From Sphingomonas profundi (lineage in GTDB: Bacteria; Pseudomonadota; Alphaproteobacteria; Sphingomonadales; Sphingomonadaceae), in contig NZ_CP046535.1 of NCBI RefSeq assembly GCF_009739515.1, forward strand, positions 930,001-994,000: 64,000 nt of DNA. Direction: 5' to 3'. The notes beneath the pieces are model-generated. The model was not told the origin of the DNA, ran no database searches, and was given only the letters and a program-made list of their open reading frames with translations. The position numbers and the translations under genes are program-made. This document shows, piece after piece, positions 16,053 through 23,028 of this stretch (position 1 is the first letter of the stretch; each line of letters opens with the position of its first letter).

Positions 16053-17678
16053 ATGTCCGAATCGCCGACCCCCTATCGCGTGCTCGCGCGCAAATATCGT
16101 CCGCAGCGTTTTTCCGAGCTGATCGGGCAGGATGCGATGGTGACGACGCTGGGCAACGCCATCCGGCGCGACCGGCTGGCGCATGCCTTCCTGCTCACCG
16201 GCGTGCGGGGCGTGGGCAAGACCTCCACCGCACGGCTGATCGCCAAGGCGCTGAACTGCATCGGCGTGGACGGGCTGGGCGGGCCGACGATCGATCCGTG
16301 CGGGGTGTGCGAGCCGTGCGTCGCCATCGCCGAGGGGCGGCATATCGACGTGGTGGAGATGGACGCGGCCAGCCACACCGGCGTGGACGACGTGCGCGAG
16401 ATCATCGAGGCGGTGCGCTACTCGGCCGTGTCGGCGCGGTACAAGGTGTATATCGTCGACGAGGTCCACATGCTCAGCAAGAACGCGTTCAACGCGCTGC
16501 TGAAGACGCTGGAGGAGCCGCCGGCGCACGTGAAGTTCCTGTTCGCCACCACCGAGGTGAACAAGGTGCCGGTGACGGTGCTGTCGCGCTGCCAGCGGTT
16601 CGACCTGCGGCGCATCCCGGCGGAGACGCTGGCGGCCCACTTCGCCCATGTCGTGGCGGCGGAGGCGGTGGAGGCGGAGCCGGACGCGCTGGCGCTGATC
16701 GCGCGGGCGGCGGAAGGGTCCGCGCGCGACGGCCTGTCGATCCTGGATCAGGCGATCGCGCATGGCACGGGTATCGTCACGGCGGCGCAGGTTCGCGACA
16801 TGCTCGGCCTGTCCGATCGCGGGGCAATACGGGCGCTGTTCGGCGATCTGCTGCGCGGCGAAGCGCGGGCGGTGCTGGCGGGCGTGCGCGCGCAGCACGA
16901 TCTGGGGGTGGAGCCGGCGGCGCTGCTGCACGGCCTGCTGGAGACCGTCCACGCCGTCACCCGCGCCAAGGTGGGCGGCGGCGAGGATGCGGCGCTCTCG
17001 GTGGAGGAGCGCGAGGCGTTCGCCGACTGGGCCAGCCGGCTGGGCTTCGCCACCCTGCACCGGCTGTGGCAGCTGCTGCTGAAGGGGCATGGCGAGGTGC
17101 AGTCCGCCGCGCTGCCGATCGAGGCGGCGGAGATGGCGCTGCTGCGCGTCGTCCACGCCAGCACCCTGCCCGATCCGGGCGAGCTGGCGCGGCGCATCGC
17201 CGGCGGCGAGGTGGCGGTGGCGGGCGCCGCCGCAGCGCCGGCCCCGGCCGGGGAGGGACAGGCGCCGCTGCTGGGGCTGCCGGCCGATATCGCCGGCGTG
17301 GAGGTGCTGCTGACGGCCGGCAGCGAGCATCTGCTGGCCCAGCAGCTGCACGATTACGGCCGCGTCGTGCGTTTCGCCGCGCCCGATGTGGTGATCGCCG
17401 CCGACCGTCGCTTCGACGAGGATTTCGCCAAGCGCGCGGCGGCCGTGCTGAGGGCGGCGACGGGCGCGCGCTGGACGATCGCCTTCGCCGAGGCGCCCGA
17501 CCCGGCCGTGGCGGAGCCGAGCCTGCTGGAGCGGCAGATAGCGGGCAAGCAGGCGCGGGATGCGGCGGTGATGGCGCTGCCGGTGGTGCGCGCCGCCTTC
17601 GATGCCTTTCCCGATGCGGTGCTGGAGGGCTATAGCCTGCCGCAGGACATGAACCCCGGGCGGAGCGCGCGCGCATGA
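16053..17678 (+). CDS. dnaX: DNA polymerase III subunit gamma/tau
   Basis: A 541-residue clamp-loader ATPase. The N-terminus M-S-E-S-P-T-P-Y-R-V-L-A-R-K-Y-R-P is typical. Walker A G-V-R-G-V-G-K-T-S is at 50-58, the four zinc Cys are at 69, 83, 86 and 89, Walker B D-E-V-H-M-L follows, and the S-R-C-Q-R-F-D arginine-finger segment is clear. The C-terminal part after an Ala/Pro-rich linker fits a short tau domain that binds the polymerase core. I saw no A-rich slippery site for a programmed gamma frameshift. ATG 16053 is chosen from the conserved start. Confidence 0.96.
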   Translation: MSESPTPYRVLARKYRPQRFSELIGQDAMVTTLGNAIRRDRLAHAFLLTGVRGVGKTSTARLIAKALNCIGVDGLGGPTIDPCGVCEPCVAIAEGRHIDVVEMDAASHTGVDDVREIIEAVRYSAVSARYKVYIVDEVHMLSKNAFNALLKTLEEPPAHVKFLFATTEVNKVPVTVLSRCQRFDLRRIPAETLAAHFAHVVAAEAVEAEPDALALIARAAEGSARDGLSILDQAIAHGTGIVTAAQVRDMLGLSDRGAIRALFGDLLRGEARAVLAGVRAQHDLGVEPAALLHGLLETVHAVTRAKVGGGEDAALSVEEREAFADWASRLGFATLHRLWQLLLKGHGEVQSAALPIEAAEMALLRVVHASTLPDPGELARRIAGGEVAVAGAAAAPAPAGEGQAPLLGLPADIAGVEVLLTAGSEHLLAQQLHDYGRVVRFAAPDVVIAADRRFDEDFAKRAAAVLRAATGARWTIAFAEAPDPAVAEPSLLERQIAGKQARDAAVMALPVVRAAFDAFPDAVLEGYSLPQDMNPGRSARA

Positions 17679-17998
17679 AGAATCTCGACGACATCCTGAA
17701 CATGGCCAAGAACGTGCAGGACGAGCTGACCAAGGCCCAGGCCAACCTCGATGCGATCGAGGTGGAGGGTGTTTCCGGCGGCGGGCTGGTGAAGATCAAG
17801 GCGAGCGCCAAGGGCCGCATCATCGCGGTGGCGATCGACGATTCGCTGATGAACCCGTCCGAGAAGCAGATGCTTGAGGACCTGATCGCCGCCGCGCTGA
17901 ACGATGCGCGCGGCAAGGCCGATGCGGCATCGGGCACGGAGATGGGCAAGATGACGGCGGGCCTGCAACTGCCGCCTGGCTTCAAGCTGCCGTTCTGA
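17675..17998 (+). CDS. YbaB/EbfC family nucleoid-associated protein
   Basis: A 107-residue YbaB/EbfC protein: a dimeric DNA-binding protein with a helical hairpin and a small sheet. Seen here are M-K-N-L-D-D-I-L-N-M-A-K-N-V-Q, V-E-G-V-S-G-G-G-L-V-K-I, and the M-G-K-M-T-A-G-L-Q-L-P-P-G-F family tail. It overlaps dnaX by an ATGA, the classic dnaX-ybaB pairing (recR often follows but is absent here). Confidence 0.94.
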   Translation: MKNLDDILNMAKNVQDELTKAQANLDAIEVEGVSGGGLVKIKASAKGRIIAVAIDDSLMNPSEKQMLEDLIAAALNDARGKADAASGTEMGKMTAGLQLPPGFKLPF

Positions 17999-18019
17999 CG
18001 CTTCTCTTACGTTTCCCTT

Positions 18020-18100
18020 GTGTCGAGCGCAGTCGAGACACGTTTCGCGTAGGTCGCCGGCTCTGGCACCGCGCCGCCGGTCCCTCGACTTCGCTCGGGA
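18020..18100. repeat. two copies of a dispersed intergenic hairpin repeat
   Basis: GTGTCGAGCGCAGTCGAGACAC at 18020-18041 (imperfect hairpin) and, in opposite orientation, TCCCTCGACTTCGCTCGGGA at 18081-18100. Both share the core TCGA-CT(T/G)CGCTCG that recurs four to five times at 50825-50986. They lie in the spacer between ybaB and chpT, which are convergent, so a transcription-end or mRNA-stability role is possible. Confidence 0.65.
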
Positions 18101-18155
18101 CAGGGGTGTCTGGGAAGGGACTCGCTGGTAGAAGGCGCCGGCGAGTGGAGCGGCG

Positions 18156-18800
18156 TCAGAGCGGGGTGCGGCCCGCCATTGGCAGGTTGGCGCCGAACAG
18201 CAGCACGCCGGGCTCCGGCTGGTCGACCATCACTTGGCCGCCGGCCTCCGTCACCAGGCTGTGGACCAGCCAGGCGGCGGCGGCGCGCGGGGTGAGGGCG
18301 GCGGGTGCCGTCTCGCCCAGCAGGGCCGTGCGCAGCTCCGCATCGATCACCAGCCGCGGTCCCTCGGCACGGACGACGATCTCGCCGCCCTCGGCGCCCA
18401 CGTCCAGCCGGCCGCCGCGCACCAGCGCGTCGCCGGCGATCAGCGCCAGATTCAGCAGCACCTTGATCGCCGTCTTGGGCAGCGACGCCTCGGCGACCAT
18501 CCAGCCGACCTGGATGCGGCTCTCCGGCCGGAACAGGCCCTCGATCGCGGCCTTGGCCTCGCGCGTGTCCACCGCCTCGCCGAAGCCGCCGGCGGCGCCG
18601 AATGCCAGGCGGAAGAATTTGAGCTTGTTGGCCGATGCGGTGGCGCTTTCGGACAGGAGTTCCAGCACGCGGGCGCGCATGTCGGGATCATGCTCGTCGG
18701 CCATCAGCTCGATGCCGTTGTTGAGCGCGCCGACCGGACTCAGCAGATCGTGGCAGAGGCGCGAACACAGCAGGCTGGCGAAATCGACGGCGCTCGTCAT
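18156..18800 (-). CDS. chpT: ChpT-like histidine phosphotransferase
   Basis: A 214-residue protein of the ChpT family. In Caulobacter, ChpT passes phosphate from CckA to CtrA and CpdR, controlling the cell cycle or, in sphingomonads, often motility. The dimerising helix carries the phospho-accepting His17 in R-L-C-H-D-L-L-S-P-V-G-A-L-N-N-G-I-E-L. The rest is a degenerate ATPase-like domain without a complete set of N, G1 and G2 boxes, as expected. The start ATG (18800) is embedded in a 14-bp duplication that also creates a 5-codon upstream reading frame. Confidence 0.9.
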   Translation of the reverse strand: MTSAVDFASLLCSRLCHDLLSPVGALNNGIELMADEHDPDMRARVLELLSESATASANKLKFFRLAFGAAGGFGEAVDTREAKAAIEGLFRPESRIQVGWMVAEASLPKTAIKVLLNLALIAGDALVRGGRLDVGAEGGEIVVRAEGPRLVIDAELRTALLGETAPAALTPRAAAAWLVHSLVTEAGGQVMVDQPEPGVLLFGANLPMAGRTPL

Positions 18801-18880
18801 CGGGGAAACGTCATCGGGGAAACTACCTCAGGCCGGGATTGGCGCCTTTCTGGAGGCACGGCGCGGCAGTTGCAAGCCGC

Positions 18881-19279
18881 TCACGCGGTGACGGCGAGCG
18901 GCACGGCCGCGAACGCGCCGTGGATCGGCCCGCCGGCTACCGCGCGGAAGGCGGCGGCGTGGCGGCCGGCGACGATCAGCCACAGCCGTCCCGGCTCCGC
19001 GGCGGCGGCGTCGCAGGCGGACGGCGCCGCCTCGCCCGAGGGGTGGGAGTGATAGTGGCCGATCAGGCGCGGGCCGCCATCGCGCTCCGCCCGGATCGCG
19101 GCGAACAGCGCCTGCGGATCGATCTCGAAGCGGCGGGCGGGTTCGGCCGCCACGTTCGCCGCCGGGCTGGCCGAGCGGATCGCCCGATCGTCGCCGAACA
19201 GCAGGCCGCAGACCTCCCGGTCCGGCGCGGCGGCGGCGTAAGCGAGGATCCGTTCCAGCGTGGCGGTTGCAATTTCCAT
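18881..19279 (-). CDS. JAMM/MPN-domain metallopeptidase (M67 family)
   Basis: A 132-residue stand-alone JAB1/MPN domain. The zinc site is complete: Glu22 (R-E-V-C-G-L-L), the H-S-H-P-S motif at 77-81 and Asp90. Bacterial relatives remove C-terminal extensions from ubiquitin-like sulfur carriers or cleave small amides. The ATG at 19279 is chosen because it opens the fold (M-E-I-A-T-A-T-L-E-R-I); a longer frame upstream would overlap rluD. Its partner substrate is unknown. The moeB-like and dsrE-like genes at the window start belong to sulfur-carrier chemistry, but no direct link is visible. Confidence 0.85.
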   Translation of the reverse strand: MEIATATLERILAYAAAAPDREVCGLLFGDDRAIRSASPAANVAAEPARRFEIDPQALFAAIRAERDGGPRLIGHYHSHPSGEAAPSACDAAAAEPGRLWLIVAGRHAAAFRAVAGGPIHGAFAAVPLAVTA

Positions 19280-19303
19280 TCCGATCCCCACATCGCGTAG
19301 CGA

Positions 19304-20260
19304 ATGGACGCGGGGGTGTCGACTTTTCGGGCGATCGTGCCGGCGGACGCGGCCGGCTGGCGGCTGGACCGGGCGCTGGCCGTCGCCATCCCGACCCTGT
19401 CGCGCGAGCGGCTGAAGGGCCTGATCTCCGCCGGCAAGGTGATCGCCGAGGGCGGGCGGGCGCTGCGCGATCCGGCCACCAAGGTGTCCGGCGGCGCGAC
19501 CTTCGACGTGGAGGTGCCCAAGCCCGCGCCGGCGCACAACGAGGCGCAGGACATACCGCTGACGATCGCGTTTGAGGACGAGCATCTGATCGTGGTGGAC
19601 AAGCCGGCCGGGCTGGTGGTGCATCCGGCGGCCGGTAATCTGGACGGGACGCTGGTGAACGCGCTGCTGCATCATTGCGGCGGCAGCCTATCCGGCATCG
19701 GCGGGGTGGCGCGGCCAGGCATCGTCCACCGCATCGACAAGGATACGTCGGGGCTGATCGTGGCGGCCAAGACGGACCGGGCGCACGAGGGGCTCGCCAG
19801 GCAGTTCGCCCTTCACACGATCGATCGCCGCTACAGCGCGATCGTGGCGGGGGTGCCGAACGTCGGCGACGGGCGGATCGAGGCGTCGCTCGCGCGATCG
19901 ACGGCCAACCGCCAGAAGATGGCGATCGTCGAGGCGGGGCGCGGCAAGCATGCGATTACCCACTGGCGGCTGGTGACGCCGCTGAGGCGTGCCGCGCTGG
20001 TGGAGTGCCGGCTGGAGACGGGGCGGACGCATCAGGTGCGCGTGCACATGGCCTCGATCGGCCACCCGCTGCTCGGCGACCCGGCCTACGGGCGGACGCG
20101 GCCGGAACATCGCGAGGTGCTGGATCGTTTGGGTTTTCGGCGACAGGCGCTGCATGCGGCGCATCTGGGCTTCGTCCATCCGATCACAAGCGCCACTATG
20201 GCGTTCGAAAGTTATATTCCGGCGGACATGCAGACGCTGTTCACCCAGCTTGCAGTATGA
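19304..20260 (+). CDS. rluD: RluA/RluD-family 23S rRNA pseudouridine synthase
   Basis: A 318-residue pseudouridine synthase with an N-terminal S4 RNA-binding domain (R-L-D-R-A-L-A-V-A-I-P-T-L-S-R-E-R-L-K-G-L-I) and the catalytic Asp145 in V-H-R-I-D-K-D-T-S-G-L. R-L-E-T-G-R-T-H-Q-V-R-V-H and H-P-L-L-G-D-P-A-Y-G are also typical. It probably modifies helix 69 of 23S rRNA as RluD does. It sits directly before rpoH, a common order in sphingomonads. Confidence 0.92.
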   Translation: MDAGVSTFRAIVPADAAGWRLDRALAVAIPTLSRERLKGLISAGKVIAEGGRALRDPATKVSGGATFDVEVPKPAPAHNEAQDIPLTIAFEDEHLIVVDKPAGLVVHPAAGNLDGTLVNALLHHCGGSLSGIGGVARPGIVHRIDKDTSGLIVAAKTDRAHEGLARQFALHTIDRRYSAIVAGVPNVGDGRIEASLARSTANRQKMAIVEAGRGKHAITHWRLVTPLRRAALVECRLETGRTHQVRVHMASIGHPLLGDPAYGRTRPEHREVLDRLGFRRQALHAAHLGFVHPITSATMAFESYIPADMQTLFTQLAV

Positions 20261-20353
20261 TCGGCGCAAACGGGCAACGGAAACATCCGCCCCATCATTC
20301 AAGTGGATCCATCCCCGGCTTCGCGCCGCGCGTGGATCGAGGGAGCAAGACCA

Positions 20354-21262
20354 ATGGCTGGTGGCAAGAACGTGCCCGCGACGATCCCCGCTCTGGGCGG
20401 CGAACAGAGCCTGAACCGCTATCTTTCGGAGATCCGGAAGTTCCCCCTGCTCGCGCCGGAGGAGGAGTATATGCTCGCCAAGCGCTTTCAGGAGCATCAG
20501 GATCCGGAGGCGGCGGCCAAGCTCGTCACCTCGCACCTGCGCCTCGTCGCGAAGATCGCGATGGGCTATCGCGGCTACGGTCTGCCCACGTCGGAACTGA
20601 TCTCCGAGGGTAATATCGGGCTGATGCAGGGCGTGAAGAAGTTCGAGGCCGATCGCGGCTTCCGCCTGGCCACCTATGCGATGTGGTGGATCCGCGCCTC
20701 GATCCAGGAATATATCCTGCGGTCTTGGAGCCTCGTGAAGATGGGCACCACGGCGGCGCAGAAGAAGCTGTTCTTCAACCTGCGGCGGATGAAGTCGAAG
20801 CTCGACGCGTTCGAGGACGGCGACCTGAAGCCCGAGGATCTGGCGAAGATCGCGACCGACCTGGGCGTTTCGCAGGACGACGTGATCTCGATGAACCGGC
20901 GCATGGCGATGGGCGGCGACACCTCGCTGAACGTCGCGATGCGCGAGGATGGCGAGGGCCAGTGGCAGGACTGGCTGGTCGATACGGATCCGCTGCAGGA
21001 CGAGCGTCTGGCCGAGTCGGAAGAGAAGGACGTGCGCCACGGCATGCTGCTGGAGGCGATGACCGCGCTCAACGATCGCGAGAAGCACATCCTGGCGGAG
21101 CGCCGGCTGGCCGAGGATCCGAAGACGCTGGAGGAACTGAGCCAGGTCTACGGCGTCAGCCGCGAGCGGGTGCGCCAGATCGAGGTGCGCGCCTTCGACA
21201 AGCTGCAGAAGGCGATGATGCGGATCGCCGGGGAAAAACGGCTGCTGCCATCGCTCGCCTGA
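20354..21262 (+). CDS. rpoH: RNA polymerase heat-shock sigma factor (sigma-32)
   Basis: A 302-residue sigma factor of the RpoH class: region 2 with G-L-M-Q-G-V-K-K-F and Y-A-M-W-W-I-R-A-S-I-Q-E-Y-I-L-R-S-W, the RpoH box Q-K-K-L-F-F-N-L-R-R that marks this class, and region 4.2 with G-V-S-R-E-R-V-R-Q-I-E-V-R-A-F. It directs heat-shock gene transcription. ATG 20354 gives the usual M-A-G-G-K-N-V-P-A start; the ATG 51 bp upstream lies in the spacer. A strong hairpin follows the gene. Alphaproteobacteria often have several rpoH copies; only one is seen here. Confidence 0.95.
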   Translation: MAGGKNVPATIPALGGEQSLNRYLSEIRKFPLLAPEEEYMLAKRFQEHQDPEAAAKLVTSHLRLVAKIAMGYRGYGLPTSELISEGNIGLMQGVKKFEADRGFRLATYAMWWIRASIQEYILRSWSLVKMGTTAAQKKLFFNLRRMKSKLDAFEDGDLKPEDLAKIATDLGVSQDDVISMNRRMAMGGDTSLNVAMREDGEGQWQDWLVDTDPLQDERLAESEEKDVRHGMLLEAMTALNDREKHILAERRLAEDPKTLEELSQVYGVSRERVRQIEVRAFDKLQKAMMRIAGEKRLLPSLA

Positions 21263-21278
21263 GCTTCGGATAAAGGTT

Positions 21279-21313
21279 GAGGGGCCGGTCCGCCGCAGGG
21301 TGGGCCGGCCCTC
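21279..21313 (+). terminator. rho-independent-like terminator after rpoH
   Basis: GAGGGGCCGGTCC and GGGCCGGCCCTC form a GC-rich stem across a short loop, followed by the pyrimidine-rich CTTCGTTCG. It also lies just downstream of the leftward outer-membrane gene, so it may serve both strands. Confidence 0.6.
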
Positions 21314-21340
21314 TTCGTTCGTCCCCGCGTCGGGAAGGTT

Positions 21341-22162
21341 TCAGAATTTGCGGGTGAGGCCGAAATAGACTTCCACGTCGGCGGCGGCGTGGTTCAGCCT
21401 CAGATTGGTGCCGACATCGAGCTGGAACTGCTTGCGCGCCAGCCACGCCGCCGACAGGCCGACCAGCTGCGGCGTCCGGTGTCCGCCCGGGTCGCGATCG
21501 CGCAACGCCTGATATTCTAGCGTGGCGGAGACGGCGTCGCTCACCTTGTCGGTCGCGCCGATCACGCCGCTGAAGGCCAGGTGGCGGCCGTTCCCGTCCT
21601 CGTCCACGGCGGCGTCGATCTCGGGCGTGAACTGGATCTGGATCGCGTCGCTCACCTCGTAGCTGACCGGCAGCAGGAAGCCGGCGCCCCAATCCCCCGC
21701 ACCCACCGGCGCGCGGCCGACCGGCACCGTGACGAAGGGCAGGGCGGCGACCGAGAAGCCCGACCCGTCCGGACTGGCGAGGCTCTGCTTCAGCGCCAGC
21801 AGCACGTCGCCGGTGCGCGCGCGGCGGCGGACGTCGCCGGTGGCGCGATCCCGTTCGCGCACATGGCCGAAGGCGGTCCAGCCCACCTGTGCCTCCAGCG
21901 ACCCGGTGAGGCCGTAGCGGGCGAGGACGTCCCCGGCCAGGATCGTGTCGGTGCGCGTGTCGGGCTGGCGATCCAGCGTCCAGTCGCCGAGGCCGAGTTC
22001 GATCTGGAGGTGGCCGGCGTCCACCGTGCAGGGGGCGGTGCCGAGGCCGGGCCGCTGGGCGCAGAGATCGCGCAACTCCTGCGCGCCGGCGGCGCCGGCG
22101 GGGGCGACGCCGGCGAGAATGGTGAGGACGGCGGCGGTGAGGGGGCGGAGAGCCCGGTTCAT
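21341..22162 (-). CDS. outer-membrane beta-barrel protein (transporter-like, MetA-pathway family)
   Basis: A 273-residue exported protein. Residues 1-28 form a signal peptide (M-N-R-A-L-R-P-L-T-A-A-V-L-T-I-L-A-G-V, then an A-G-A motif). Alternating strands follow (L-Q-I-E-L-G-L-G-D-W, Q-L-D-V-G-T-N-L-R-L-N), ending in V-E-V-Y-F-G-L-T-R-K-F, whose terminal Phe is typical of outer-membrane barrels. It resembles the transporter / putative phenol-degradation MetA-pathway barrel family. ATG 22162 is chosen because it opens a clean signal peptide; the longer frame upstream is antisense to mtgA. The substrate is unknown. Confidence 0.75.
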   Translation of the reverse strand: MNRALRPLTAAVLTILAGVAPAGAAGAQELRDLCAQRPGLGTAPCTVDAGHLQIELGLGDWTLDRQPDTRTDTILAGDVLARYGLTGSLEAQVGWTAFGHVRERDRATGDVRRRARTGDVLLALKQSLASPDGSGFSVAALPFVTVPVGRAPVGAGDWGAGFLLPVSYEVSDAIQIQFTPEIDAAVDEDGNGRHLAFSGVIGATDKVSDAVSATLEYQALRDRDPGGHRTPQLVGLSAAWLARKQFQLDVGTNLRLNHAAADVEVYFGLTRKF

Positions 22163-22222
22163 GCATGTTCCCCGTTGCGGGCGAAGGGTGACGAACGCCG
22201 TTCTGCGGGCTAATCCGCCCGG

Positions 22223-22930
22223 ATGCCAGCCAAACCGCCACGCACCGCCACGCGAACCTACCGCATCGGCTGGTGGATCGGCCGGGCGATCGTGATCTTC
22301 GTCGCCGGATCGGTGCTGTGGGTGCTGGCCTACCGCTTCGTGCCGCCGCCGGTGACGATCACGATGCTCGGCGATCTCGCCGGCGGGCGCGGCATCACGA
22401 AGGACTGGATGAGCCTTTCCGCGATGGACCCGGCAATGGCGCGGGCGGCGATCGCGGCGGAGGACGGCAATTTCTGTACCCACCACGGCTTCGACTTCAC
22501 CGCGATCGAGAAGGCGATGCGGCGCAACGCATCCGGCAACCGCATCCGCGGCGGATCGACGATCAGCCAGCAGACGGCGAAGAACGCCTTCCTGTGGCAG
22601 GGCCGATCCTGGCTGCGCAAGGGGCTGGAGGTGTGGTTCACCACGCTGATCGAGGCGATGTGGCCCAAGCGGCGGATCATGGAGGTGTATCTGAACATCG
22701 CCGAAACCGGGATCGGCACCTATGGCGCCAATGCGGCGGCGATCCGCTACTTCAACCATGACGCCTCGCGCCTCTCGGCCACGGAGGCGGCGCGGATCGC
22801 GGCGATCCTGCCGCTGCCCAAGCGGCGCGGCGCGGTGGCGCCGCGCGGCTTCACCCGGCGGTACGGCAATGCCATCGTCCGCCGCGTCGCCATCGTGCGC
22901 GGCGGCGGGCTGGATGCCTGCCTGCGCTGA
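22223..22930 (+). CDS. mtgA: monofunctional biosynthetic peptidoglycan transglycosylase
   Basis: A 235-residue GT51 glycosyltransferase that polymerises lipid II into glycan strands. One N-terminal membrane anchor is at about 16-38. The catalytic Glu80 is in I-A-A-E-D-G-N-F, and R-G-G-S-T-I-S-Q-Q-T-A-K-N and E-V-Y-L-N-I-A-E-T-G follow. No transpeptidase domain is present, which separates MtgA from class A PBPs. It is divergent from the outer-membrane barrel gene. Confidence 0.95.
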   Translation: MPAKPPRTATRTYRIGWWIGRAIVIFVAGSVLWVLAYRFVPPPVTITMLGDLAGGRGITKDWMSLSAMDPAMARAAIAAEDGNFCTHHGFDFTAIEKAMRRNASGNRIRGGSTISQQTAKNAFLWQGRSWLRKGLEVWFTTLIEAMWPKRRIMEVYLNIAETGIGTYGANAAAIRYFNHDASRLSATEAARIAAILPLPKRRGAVAPRGFTRRYGNAIVRRVAIVRGGGLDACLR

Positions 22931-23028
22931 TCGGCCGCCGGAAAGGGTTCCTCACCGATCGCGGTGAACGACTTGTTAAAGCCTCCGGTGGCATCGCAGG
23001 CGCCGACAGCTTGGCGCGAACGGGTGCG

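Noticed and set aside
16053-17678. Programmed frameshift in dnaX
   Set aside because: No A-rich slippery sequence or following hairpin with Shine-Dalgarno-like stimulator was seen; the full tau frame is continuous.
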